Shown piece by piece: positions 1-12,000 of a stretch of DNA of 64,000 nucleotides. The stretch comes from Burkholderiaceae bacterium. GTDB lineage: Bacteria > Pseudomonadota > Gammaproteobacteria > Burkholderiales > Burkholderiaceae_C. Every line of letters starts with the position of its first letter. The first letter of the stretch is position 1. The stretch spans positions 62,001 through 126,000 of the forward strand of contig CAKKRJ010000011.1 of assembly GCA_919902775.1 (NCBI GenBank), read 5' to 3'. The notes beneath the pieces were generated by a model, which saw nothing but the letters and a program-made list of their open reading frames with translations, was not told where the DNA came from and searched no databases. A program made the position numbers and the translations under genes.

Positions 1-3000
1 GTAGCGCCGGCGTCAGCCTGTCGGGTGGCACGCTGGGCCTACTGTTGCAACGCGGTGCCGACGGCCACTTTGACTACGCCCTGCGCGCAGCGGGCACGGC
101 CACGCTGTCGGGCTTTGACGGGCAGGTGAGCCTGACGGCCAGCGCCGAAGTGCGCATCAATGCGCTGGGCAAGCCGGTGTCCGAAACGATTCGCACCGGT
201 TTGACGACGCCGAATTTGGTGCTGGACTTTGCCGACGGCCTGGCGCGCCAGGAAATCAGCATCGCCAGCGGCAGCGTCAGCGTGGCCGGTCTGGGCAGTT
301 TGAGCGGCGCGCTCAAGTTGATTTCGACCACCCGCGTCGAAGGCGGCGTGACGGTCACCGACATCGCCATCGGCCTGGACAATGTGGCCGGTTCCCTGAG
401 CCTGGGCGGGGCCGGCGCGGCGCTTTCGGGCGGGCGTGGCGCCGTGCTGTTGCGCCACGAAGTCGACGCATCGGGCCTGATCACCACGCGTTACGCGGTG
501 CAGGCCAGCGGCAATGTGGCCCTGACGGGCATCAGCGGCGTGAGCCTGAGCGCCACCGATCTGGCCATCGACTACAACCGCTGGGGCGAGGCACTGGACG
601 TTTCGGTGGCCACCCCCAGCGACGATTTCAAACTCAGCCTGCTCAAAGACGCCACGCGTCTGCACGGGCAGGTCACGGCCGAACTGGCCAATGTGCTGGG
701 CATCAGCGGCGAACTCTTCATCGAAAGCCGACAGAACCTGGCCACGCAGCTCTCCGATGGCAGCGAGATCCGCACCGACCAGTTGGTCATCGGTGGACGC
801 AACGCATCTGCCACGCTGAGCGCCGGTGGCAGCAGCCTGGGCGTGAGCCTGCGCGACATCGACGTGGCCATGGTGCTGGCCACCGAACGCGTGAGCAGCG
901 GCACAGCGCGGCGCTGGCTGAGCACCCAGGCCAGCCTGGGCGGCGCCAGCATCGCCGGTTACGAACTGGCCGACCTGAGCTCGGCGCAACTGCAGATCAA
1001 CCGCGCGCTCGACAGCGCCAGCGGCGCGCTGGGCGCTGCCAACGCGGCCGTCGTCAATTGGGCCAACAGCGCCAGCGAGGTCACGCTGTCCGATGTGCAA
1101 AGTGTGGCGCTGGGCATGGCCCTGCCCACCTTCACCATGCCGATCTCGGGCAGCCTGCAAATCGGCGGCGCGCGCCTGTCCGGCAATTTTGGGGTGACGC
1201 TCTCGCAAAGTGGCAACGACAAGGTCTGGACCATCACCGCCAGCGATGCCACCCTGGGCTTGGCCGCTGGCGGCGCCTACGTCGGCATCGAGGGCGCCAG
1301 TGGCACCTTGACGCTGGGCCCGGGCAGCACGCGCAGCGGCGCTTTGAGCGGGCGTGCCGTGCTCGAAGGTCTGGCCGGGGTCAGCCTGACCGGCAACTTC
1401 AGCAGCGCCTTTGCCAGCGACGGCAGCCTGAATTTCTCGGGCACCGGCATCGATTTGAACCTCGGCAGTTTCGGCAAGCTGAGCGGCGATTTCAGTGTCA
1501 CACGCAGCGCCGACCAAGCCATCTTGCTGGGCGCCAGCAACGTGGCCGCCACCTTTGGCAGCAGCGGCGCGGGCCTGGCCGTGAGCGGCGCCAGCCTGGG
1601 CATCTACATTGCCGGCCTGTCAGAAGCCAGCGCCGGTTACGCCCTGGTGGCCAACGGCGCGGCGCAGCTCAATGGTTTTGGCGGCGACGTCAGACTGAGC
1701 GCCAATGCCGCCGTGCGCATCAACACCCTGGGCCGCAGCATCGACACCACGGTCAACGGCGTGGCCATCCAATTTGCCGAGCGCACGCGCGTCGAAGAAG
1801 TGGTCATTTCCAGCGGCAGCATCACGGTGGCCGGCCTGGGCAGCCTGAGCGGTTCGCTGGCCGTGAAGAGCGAAACCGTGGGCAGCACCACCGACATTCG
1901 CATCGGCGTGGCCGGCATGAACGGCAGCCTGGCCCTGGGCGGTGTCGGCGCCAGCCTGAGCGGCGGCACCGGCGCGATTTTGCTCAAAAAGGTGGGCACG
2001 GCCGCTGGCACCTACGCGGTGCAGGTTGAAGGCAGCGTGGCGCTCACCGGCGTCGATGGCCTCACGCTCTCGGCCAGCAACATGATGGTGGCCTACAACC
2101 GGCTGGGCACCGCCGTGACGGGTGTGGCGGTGAACACCGGCAGCGGCACGTACACGGTCAATCTGGTCGACAACGAAACCCGTGTGCGCGGCCAGGCCAC
2201 GCTGGGCGTGGCCGGCATCGAGCTCAGCGGTGAAGTCTTCATCGAAGGCCGCAACGCCGTGGCCAGCACGCTCAGCGATGCCTCCACACTGACGACGAAC
2301 CAGCTGATTTTTGGCGGCTCGGGCCTCTCGGCCACGGTGACGGCGGGCGGCAACACCCTGGCCAGCCTGGGCGGCGTGGACATCGCGCTGACCCTGGCCA
2401 GCGAAGTCGGCGGCAGTTCGCGGCGCTGGCTCACCGGCATCGGCCATTTGGGCAGCGTGAACGTGGCCGGCTACAGCCTGGCCGACCTGAGCACCGCTGC
2501 GCTGCAGATCAACCAACAAATCGACAGCGCTGGGGCGTTGATCGAGACGGCCGGTACCGCCGTGCTCGACTGGTCGGGCGCGCAGGCGCGCACCCTGGCT
2601 TTGTCGGCGCAAGACGCGGCCAAGCAGGCGGTGATGGACCTGACCGACCGGCGTTGGGTGCTGCCGATCAGCGGCGCCATCGAGATCGGCGCGGCGCGTG
2701 TCGCCGGCGATTTCCAGATCATTTTGGACAAAGACGCCAGCGGCAACCGCACCTGGGACATCTCTGCCAGCAACGCCGAAGTCAGCGTGTCTGGCGGCGG
2801 TGCCACGGTGGCGCTGACCCACGGCACGGGCCATCTGTTCGTTTCGCCCAGCAGCAAGAGCGGCAGCCTCTCGGGCGATGTCCGCATTGCCGGGCTGGCT
2901 GGCCTGTCGGCCAGCGGCAGCCTGAGCGCAACCTTCAGCAACAACGCGCTGCTGCTTTCGGGCAGCAACGTGAGTCTGGCGGTGGAGGGCTTTGGCGCGC

Positions 3001-6000
3001 TCTCCGGCAACTTCTCGGTCGAGAAAGTCGGCACAGGCACGGCCGCGACCTTGAAGGTCGGCATGAGCAACGTGTCCGCCAGCTTCGGCGCGGGCGGGGC
3101 CGGCGTCGGCTTGGTCAACGGCACGCTGGGGCTGTATGTCGCCAGCAATGCGCTGGGCCAGTCGGGCTATGCCCTGGTGGGCAGCGGCACGGCCAGCCTC
3201 TCGGGCTTTGCGGGCCTCGGCCTGTCGGCGACGGCGGCGATCCGCATCAACACCCTGGGCGAAGCGGTTGACCAAAGCATCACCGTCGGCAGTCAGGCCA
3301 TCGCCATCGCGTTTGGCAATGGCAACGCCTTCAAGGAGCTGGTGATTTCCAGCGGCACGGTGACGGTGGACGGCCTGGGCAGCCTCTCGGGCGCGCTGGC
3401 CATCCAAAGCGAGACCGTGGGCAACGTCACCGAACTGCGCATCGGCATGTCCGGCATGAGCGGTTCGCTCGGCCTGGGCGGCGTTGGCGCCAGCCTCTCG
3501 GGCGGCACCGGCGCGTTGCTGCTGCACAAAGAAGGCACGGCGGCCGGCAAGTTCGCCTTGCAGGCCGAGGGCAGCGTGGCGCTGACCGGCATCGATGGCG
3601 TGACCCTGCAGGCCAACGACCTCAAGATCGCTTACAACCGCCTGGGCGTGGCTGTGGCCAACGAGCGCATCAACACCGGCGCGGGCGAGTACGTGCTCGA
3701 CCTGATCGACAACGAGACCCGCTTGCGCGGCCAGATGGTGGCCGACATCGCCGGTGCGCTGCATGTCGATGGCGAGATGTTCATCGAAAGCCGCGCCAAC
3801 CAAAGCGTGACGCTGAGCAACGGTAGCGCCGTCAGCGTGAACCAACTGATTTTTGGCGGCGCGGGCGTGCATGCCGCCGCCGGCAGCAGCACGGTCGGTG
3901 CCAGCCTGAGCGATGTCGACATCGCCGTGGTGCTGAACAGCGAAATCGGCGGCACACAGCGCCGCTGGCTGACCAGCCGCGCCAACGTGGGTGGCGCGAC
4001 CATTCAGGGCTATGCGGCGGCCAACCTCAACGCCGCGCGCCTGGAAGTCAACAGCGAGTTGCGCAGTGGCGCGCTGGTGCTGGCCGGCAGCGACGCGGTG
4101 GTCGACTGGAACGGCACGAACAACGACCAGAGCACGACGATGGCCCTGGCGCGCGATGCCAGCGTGAGCCTGGACTATGGTCAGCGGGTGTTCCAGGTCT
4201 TCATCGACGGCGATCTGCAAATGGGTCCGGCGAACATGTCGGGTGCCTTCAACGTGGCACTCGAACAGTCTGCCGACGGCACGCAACGCGCCTGGCATGT
4301 GGTCGCCAGCGACGTGAACCTGGGGCTGCAAGCCAATGGCGCGCGCGTCGGCCTGTCCGACGGCGCGGGCGATCTGTGGTTCGGCAAAGACGCCGACAAC
4401 AACCTCTGGGGCGCCGACAAGCGCAGCGGCAGCCTGAGCGGCACCGCTTCGGTCACCGGCGTGGACGGCCTGACCCTCACCGGCACCTTTGCCACCCGCT
4501 TTGACAGCCTGGGCAACATCGAGCTGGCCGGCGCGGTGGACGTGAACCTGGCCGGCTATGCCACGCTGAACGGCGAATTCGCCGTCAGCCAGGCGGCCGT
4601 GCAAAGCACGCAAGCGGCCATCGAAAGCAAGGCCGCAGACAGCGGCGCGGCAGGCACGCTGCTGGAGGCGCAAGCCGGTGGCGTCAAAACCAACAGTGCC
4701 TATCGGCTGGAAGTGGCCAGCAGCGACGGCGCCCGTGTGCGCGAGGGCGCTTACGGCTTTGCCTACAACAGCGCCAACGCCAGCATCCAACTGCTGGCCA
4801 GCGACAGCGACGCCGCTTGGCGCCTGAAGCTGCAGACCGGCTTGTCGGCGTTGCTGGGAAGCGGCACGGTCAGCGTCAGCGGCAGCAAGAGCGCCGGTTT
4901 CCTTGTCGAGCTGATCGGCGCGCGCGCCGGACAAAACGTCAGCGGGCTCACGCTCACACCGCCTGCCGACCCGGCCGACAGCGCCGACTGGGGCAGCACC
5001 TATGTCGAGCGTCAGGCGACGCCGACCACCGGTGCCGTGCACCTGATCGACCCTTTCCCCGCAGGCACTTTCGGCACGCATGTGCTGTCCTTCGATTTCG
5101 ACATCCGCAGCAACAGCCAGTTGAAACTGGTGGCCGCCGCCAACGGGGTGTTCCGTGAAGGCGCCTACCGCTTCAGCGCCAATGGCAAAACGGCCACGGC
5201 CAGCAGCGTCAGCAGCAGCGGCCTGACCCTCACCGACGCAGTCTTTGCAGCCAAGCTGCAAGAAGCGCTCAGCGCCTTGTTCGGCACGGGCAATGTCACG
5301 GTGAGTGGCAGCCGCAGCGCCGGCTTTGCCTTCAACTTTGGCGGCGAGCTGGCCGGCCAAGCGGTTCGCGTGGCCAGCACGGCCAGCGACAACGGCTTGT
5401 TCATGCAAGCGCCCACCGACCCCTCGGCCAGCCTGGCCACCAGTGGCGGCACACGGGTCGAAACGCAGGCCGTGGCGGCAGCGGTCAGCACCGGCTACCA
5501 GCTGAGCATTGGCGTGGCCTCCAGCGCCACCAAGGATTCCGACAGCTTCACGTTCAGCTTTGCCAACAGCCCGCTGGCGGCCACGGCCAAGTTCGTCAAC
5601 GCCCAGATTTCGCAAGGCCGCCAGGTCTATGACGCGCTGGCCAAGCTGATCGGCAGCACGGCGGCGCTGAGCACCACCGCGCCCTACAGCGGCGGCGTCG
5701 ACAAGGTTTACAAATCCAGCGATCTGCGTGTCGAGACGCTGACTTCGCCCTCGAATGCGCAGACCTACCGCATCAGCTTCAGCGATGCGGTGCGCGACAA
5801 AATCGTGGCGCTGGGCGCCTTGTCGGTCACCAACACCGGCGTCACCAGCGCCATGCAGTACACGCTGGCTGGCACCAGCGGCGCCACAGCCGGCACAGCC
5901 ACCGGCGCGGTGCATTTGGTGGACCGCTTTGCGGCTGAGGTGCGCGGCAGCTTCAGCCTGGCATTCGACTACAACGGTGCGCGCTACAGCACCGCTGGCA

Positions 6001-9000
6001 TCGACCTGCAGGCCAGCGCTTCGGCGGTGCAAGCGGCTGTTCTTGCTGCCACCCAATCGGGCGGTGACACTTTCTCGGCCAGCGGTGCGACGGCGACGGT
6101 TGCCGTCGATACCGCGCTGAACGCCTGGCGCATCAGCTTTGGCGGCGCGGCCGTGGGCAAGACCATTCCCGTCATGGCGCGCGTGGTCACGCCCACCCTG
6201 GCACCAGCGGCCACGCTGTCGGTGACGGCTTCGGGCGCGATTTCTGGTGCGGGCACCTACACCACCGCCGCCATCGACTTCCAGTCCAGCGTGAGCGCTT
6301 TGCAAAGCGCCTTGCTGGCGGCAAAGAACGCCGACGGCGGCCTGTTCTCGGCCACCGGTGCCACCGCGACGGTGAGCCTGGACAGCGCCAGCGGCCAATA
6401 CCGCGTGGTCTTTGGCGGCGCGGCCGTCGGCCAGACCATTTTGGCCATGACCGACACGGTTGCGCCCCAGCGCGCGCCGGTGGCGCGGCTGACGCAAAGC
6501 AGCACCGGTGCCACCAGTTCGGAAACCCAGCGCCTGAGCTTGGGCAGCACGGGCGAACGCTTTGCGCTGTCCTTCAACGGTGCGACCTCGGTGACGCTTG
6601 CGCGCAGCGGCCTGAGTGCCGCCACTTTGCAAAGTGCCTTGGAAGGCATGAGCGGCATAGGCGCCGGTCGCGTCACGGTGAGCGGCAGCAACGGCGTTTT
6701 TGACATCGTTTTTGGCGGCACCCTGGCCGGCCTCAACGTCGCCCCGCTGAGCGTGCTGGCGGTGCAAACCCTCAACCTGAATGTGGCCGCCGACGGCTTG
6801 CCGGCCGATGTGGTGCGCCTCAAAACCAGCGCCGCAGCCGACTGGGCGCAGAGCGTGGACCTCACGGGCCTGAGCAGCGACCAGCGCACAGCCGCCCTGC
6901 AAAAAGCCATCCAGACGCTTTCGGGCATCGGTCGCGGCAACGCCAGTGTGGTGGCCGTGGCCGGCCAGGCCGGTGTTTACGAGGTGATTGGCGCAGGTGC
7001 TTTGCTGGGTAAAGCCCTGCCGGCGCTGACGCTGGGCGTCTCGCGTGCGGTGGAGCAGCCGCCCAACTACCTCAAGATCGGCGCGGCCAACGTCAACGCC
7101 TCGGTGGGCACGGCCAGCGCCGGTGTGGCGCTGAGCAACGTCAACGTCGGCCTGATCATCTCGCGCGACACACCGGCGCTGCTGGGCGGCATCGCCGCCA
7201 GGCCGGGCTATGCGCTCTATGCATCAGGTACAGCTGCGCTGCGCGGTTTCGACGGCGCCATCACGCTCAATGCGGATGCCACGCTGCAGATCAACACCCT
7301 GGGCCGCGCCATCGACATGGCGGTCAAAACCGGCTTGACCACAGCCGATCGCCAGGTCACTTTCAGCGACGGCCTGGCGCGCAAAGAAATCACCATCGAG
7401 CAAGGCAGCGTCGCGGTGGCCAACCTGGGCAGCCTCTCCGGCAGCCTGAAGATCGTCACCACCACGCAGACGGTTGACGGCGCCACGGTCACCGATCTGG
7501 CCATCGGCATTGCCAGCTTGCAAGGCAGCCTCACGCCAGGCGGCGTCGGCGCCACGCTGAGCAACGGCCAGGGCGCCATCGTCCTGCGCAACACCACGAC
7601 TGGCGGCGCGACGACGCAGAAATACGCCGTGGCCGCCGAGGGCGACATCGCCATCGAGGGCATCCCCGGCGTGACCTTGCAGGCACAAAGCCTGAAGGTC
7701 GGCGTGAACCGCTGGGGCAGCGACCTGACGCTGGCGGCGGCAACGCCCAGTGGCAGCTATGCCGCCCAGCTGATCGATAACCAAAGCAGCTTGCGCGGCG
7801 TGATGCACGCCGACATCGGCGGCGTCTTGTCGGTCGATGGCGAGATGTTCATCGAAGCCAAAGACAACCAGAGCGTCAGCCTCAGCGATGGCAGCACGGT
7901 GCAGGTCAAGCAGTTCATCTTTGGAGGCGCCGGTGTGGCCGCCGTGCTGGGCAATGCCAGCGTGGGGGCGAGTCTGTCGGACACCGACATTGGCATCGTG
8001 CTGTCCAGCGAGATCGGTGGCAGCAACCGCCGTTGGCTGGCCAGCAAGGCCAGCATCGGCGGCGCGCGCCTGCAAGCGGGCATCGACGCCACCATCACCT
8101 CGGCCAGCCTGGACATCAACCGCCAGCTCGGTGCCGGTGGCGACGCCTTTGGCAGCAGCGGGCCAGTCATCGACTGGAACGGCGTGGCCAACGACCAGAG
8201 CACCACGCTGGCCCTGACGAGCGCCAAGTCGGTGGTGCTCAGCAGTGGCGGGCCGGTGCTGCACGTGAACCTGGACGGTCGCTTGCAGTTCGGCCCGGCC
8301 GAACTCTCGGGTCAGTTCGACGTGCAGTTGCAGCAGGCCAGCGACGGCAGCCGCACCTGGTTGGTCGATGCCAGCCAGGTGGCCGCCTCGCTTGAAGCCG
8401 GCGGCGCCAAAGTGGCGATCAGCAACGGGGCCGGTCAGCTGGTGCTGGGGCCGAACAACCAGAACAGCGGCAGCGTCATTGGCGATGCCGCCATCACCGG
8501 CGTCACCGGGCTCACCGCCACGGGCCGCCTGGCCACCCGCTTTGACGCGGCTGGCAATGTGCAGCTGGCCGGCGCGGTGGATCTGGCCATCGACGGCTTT
8601 GCCAAGCTCTCGGGCGAGTTCTCGGTGGTCAAGAACGCGCCCGCCGTCGTGACGCCCGAAACCCTTGCTTTGCGCGCCACACAGGGCGCCACGGGCAGCG
8701 GCACCACGGGCCAGGAAGGCGGGGTCACCAGCAACACCCGTTATTTGCTGAGCGCGCAGGCCGATGGCCATTTCCGCGAAGGCGCTTATGGCTTTGCCGC
8801 CGCTGGCGCCAGCGTCAGTGTGGATTCCAGTGGCCAAAGCGACGCCCAGTTCGCGTCCCTCTTGCAAACCGGTTTGCAGACGCTGTACGGCAGCGGCAAT
8901 GTGGAAGTGAGCGGCACACGCGCGGGTGGTTTCGTCATCGCCTTCGTCGGCGCGCGCGCCGGACAGGACGTGAGCGGCCTGGCCATGACGCCACCGGCCG

Positions 9001-12000
9001 ACCCGGCCGACAGCGTCACCTGGGGCTATACCCGCGTGACAGCGCAGGCCAAAGCGGCCAGCACCTCGGCCACCTATTCGCTGCTGATCGAGCCGCCGCG
9101 CACGGTGGGCGCCAATTCGAACAACATCGCCTTCCAGTTCGCCAACCGCAGCACGGTGGTGGAGGCGAAATACACCGGCATCCAGAGCACCCAGCACAAC
9201 CGCATCCGCGAGGCGCTGGAAAAAATCGTCGGCGTCGGCCATGTCAGCGTCACCAGCCACATGAGCACGCCGACCTCGGCGCAGGGCTACACCATCACCT
9301 TGGACGCCTCGGCGCTCAAGCTCAATCTGGGCGCCCTGAGCGTGGCGCGCAGCGGCCCCGACGCCATCGTCTACACCCTCTCGCCGCAGGGCAATGCCAG
9401 CACCGCTTCGCTGCTGGCCACGCCCACGGTGCAAACCATCGACGCCTTCCCGGCCGGGATCGAGGGCAGCTTCAGCCTGCAATTCCAGTTCGACGGTGCC
9501 ACTTACAGCACCGCCGAAATCGACGCCCGAGCCAGCGCGGCCAGCCTGCGCGCGGCCTTGCTGGCCGCCACGCGTGCTGGCGGTGCCAGCTTTGCGGCGG
9601 CGAATGGCGATGTCGGCGTCACGTTTGACGCACCCAGCAACCGCTACACGGTGAGCTTCACCGGCGCGGCGCTGGGTAAATCGCTGCCCGCCATGGTCTG
9701 CACGGTGACGCCGCGATTGGCGCCCGAGGCCACCCTGGCCAAGACGGCGACAGGGGCGACCACCAGCGAAACACAGCAATTGCGCATCGACGCGAGCAGT
9801 GTGGCGAGTAGTCTGGGTAGTGGCATTTTTGCACTCGTCCACGGCAGCGAAAGCACGGCGCCCCTGGCCGCTAACAGCAGCGCGGAGCAAGTGCGCGCCG
9901 CCCTGGAAGCCTTGTCTTCGATTGGCGCCGGCAACGTTGAGGTGAGCGCTGTCAGTGGCGGCTGGGACCTGCGCTTTGTCAACCTGCGCGCGCAACAAAA
10001 TGTCGCTGCGCTGCGCTTTACCGAAGTGCAAACCCTGGACCTGCGCCTGGGCGACGGCCAGGTGGCCGACCAGTTGCAGATCAAGCGCTCTGGCGATGCC
10101 GCCTGGGCCAGCACCTTGGCCGACTTCGCCACGCACAGCGTCGGCGAACAACGCAGCTTGCTGCAAACCGCCATCGCCGGGCTTGCTGGCATTGGCAGCG
10201 GCAACGTCACGGTGCATGCCTCCGAGACCGCCGGCGTCTTCCATTTGGTGGCCAGCGGCAGCCTGGCTGCGGGCGACCTGCCCAGCGTGGCCGCTGGCCT
10301 GCAACGCCAGGTCGAGCAGCCACCGGCCTACCTGCTGATTGGCGCGGCCAATGTCACGGCCCAGATCGGCGCCGCCGGTGCCGGTGTGTCGCTCAGCAAT
10401 GGCCGCCTGGGCTTGGTGATTTCGCAGAGCAGCAGCGGTGGCGCCAGCAGCGGCTACGCCATCGTCGGCTCGGGCAGCACAGCGCTCTACGGTTTTGGCA
10501 CAGCGGTGCAGATGTCGGCCACCGGCAGCCTGGCCGTCAACACCCTGGGCCGCGCTGTCGACATCCAGGTGCCCACGGGCCTCACCACCACCCCCGAGCA
10601 CGTGGCTTTTGCCGATGGCAACGAGGTGCGCGAACTCATCATCACCCAGGGCAACCTGACGGTGGAGAACCTGGGCACCTTGTCCGGCTCGCTGGCGGTG
10701 CGCGCACTCACGCACAAGGTCGATGGCCTGCCGACCACCGACATCCGCATTGGCCTGGCCAATGTCAGCGGCAACCTGAATGTGGGCGGCCTGGGCGCCA
10801 GCCTGAGCAACGGCGCGGGCGCTGTGCTCTTGCGCAGCCAGCCGGGCATTGGCAGCGGCTACGCGGTGCAGGCCGAAGGCGATGTGGCATTCAGTGCCGG
10901 CAGCAATGCCGTGACGCTGACGGCCGAAAAGGTGCAGATCGCCTACAACCGCTGGGGCAGTGACCTCGATGAGAGCGTGGCCACCGGCAGCGGCCGCTAC
11001 GACGTGCATCTGCTCCAGGACGAAACCCGTTTGCGCGGCCACATGACCGCGAACGTGGCCAATACCTTGAACGTCGAAGGCGACCTGTTCCTCGAACTCA
11101 AGAACAACCAAACGGTGACGCTGAGCAACGGCAGCAGCGTGACGGTCAACCAACTCATCATTGGCGGCGGCCATGTGGACGCCAGCCTGGCGGTCGGCAG
11201 CGCCGCGTTGGGCGCGAGCCTGCTCGACCTGGACATCGCGGCCGTGATCAGCACCGAAGTGGGTGGCAGCGGCCGCCGCTGGCTCACCTCAGCGGCCACG
11301 GTGGGCAGCGCCCGCATTGCCGGCTACGCGCTGGGCAACATCGAGCAGGCCAGCCTGGAACTCAACCAGGCCATCGCCTCGACCAGCGGTGCCGCCGCAC
11401 TCGCCACGGCACCGGTCATTGACTGGTCCAGCGACAACGGCGTGATCGACGTCGCCGAAGGCGCGGTCTTGACGCTCGATGAAGGCCAGGCCATCACCCG
11501 CATCGCCGCCATCGCCCAATTGCAACTGGGTGGCGCCGTGCTGGGCGGCGATTTCGACCTGCTGGTCGAGCAAACCGCCGCCGGCAAGCAGTGGACGATC
11601 AACGCCAACGATGCGCACCTGGGCTTTGCCGTCAACGGCATTGGCTTGGCGCTGACCAACGTCAGTGGCACGCTCACAATCAACGCCGATGGCACGCGAA
11701 GCGGCTCGGTGAGCGGCGATGCCGCGCTGACCGGTCTGGACGGCATCACCCTGGTGGGTGAGGGCATGAGCGCCGCCTTCGACGCGCAGGGCAACCTGGC
11801 CCTGAGCGGCACGGCCGAACTCAGCGTGCTGGGCATGGCCACGCTGTCGGGCAGCTTCGCCATCGCGCGCAGCACGGTCGACAACCGCAGCCTGATCAGC
11901 TTGGCCGCCAGCAACGTCAGCGCCTTCATGGGCGTGGGCGGCGTGGGTGCGGCCTTGAGCAACGGCCAGTTGGTCATGCTGCTGGGCGCGAATGCCTCGG

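Noticed and set aside
45-47. TTG at 45 as the start of the giant gene
   Set aside because: The frame is open from base 3 and the repeat pattern is already running, so the gene begins upstream of the window.
1620-6902. Very long minus-strand open frames opposite the giant gene (also 7224-11174, 13833-19466, 35853-40736, 40779-45140)
   Set aside because: Their translations are low-complexity Ala/Gly/Arg/His/Gln-rich strings with no domain. They mirror the codon bias of the G+C-rich plus strand and stop at unrelated places, so they are shadows.
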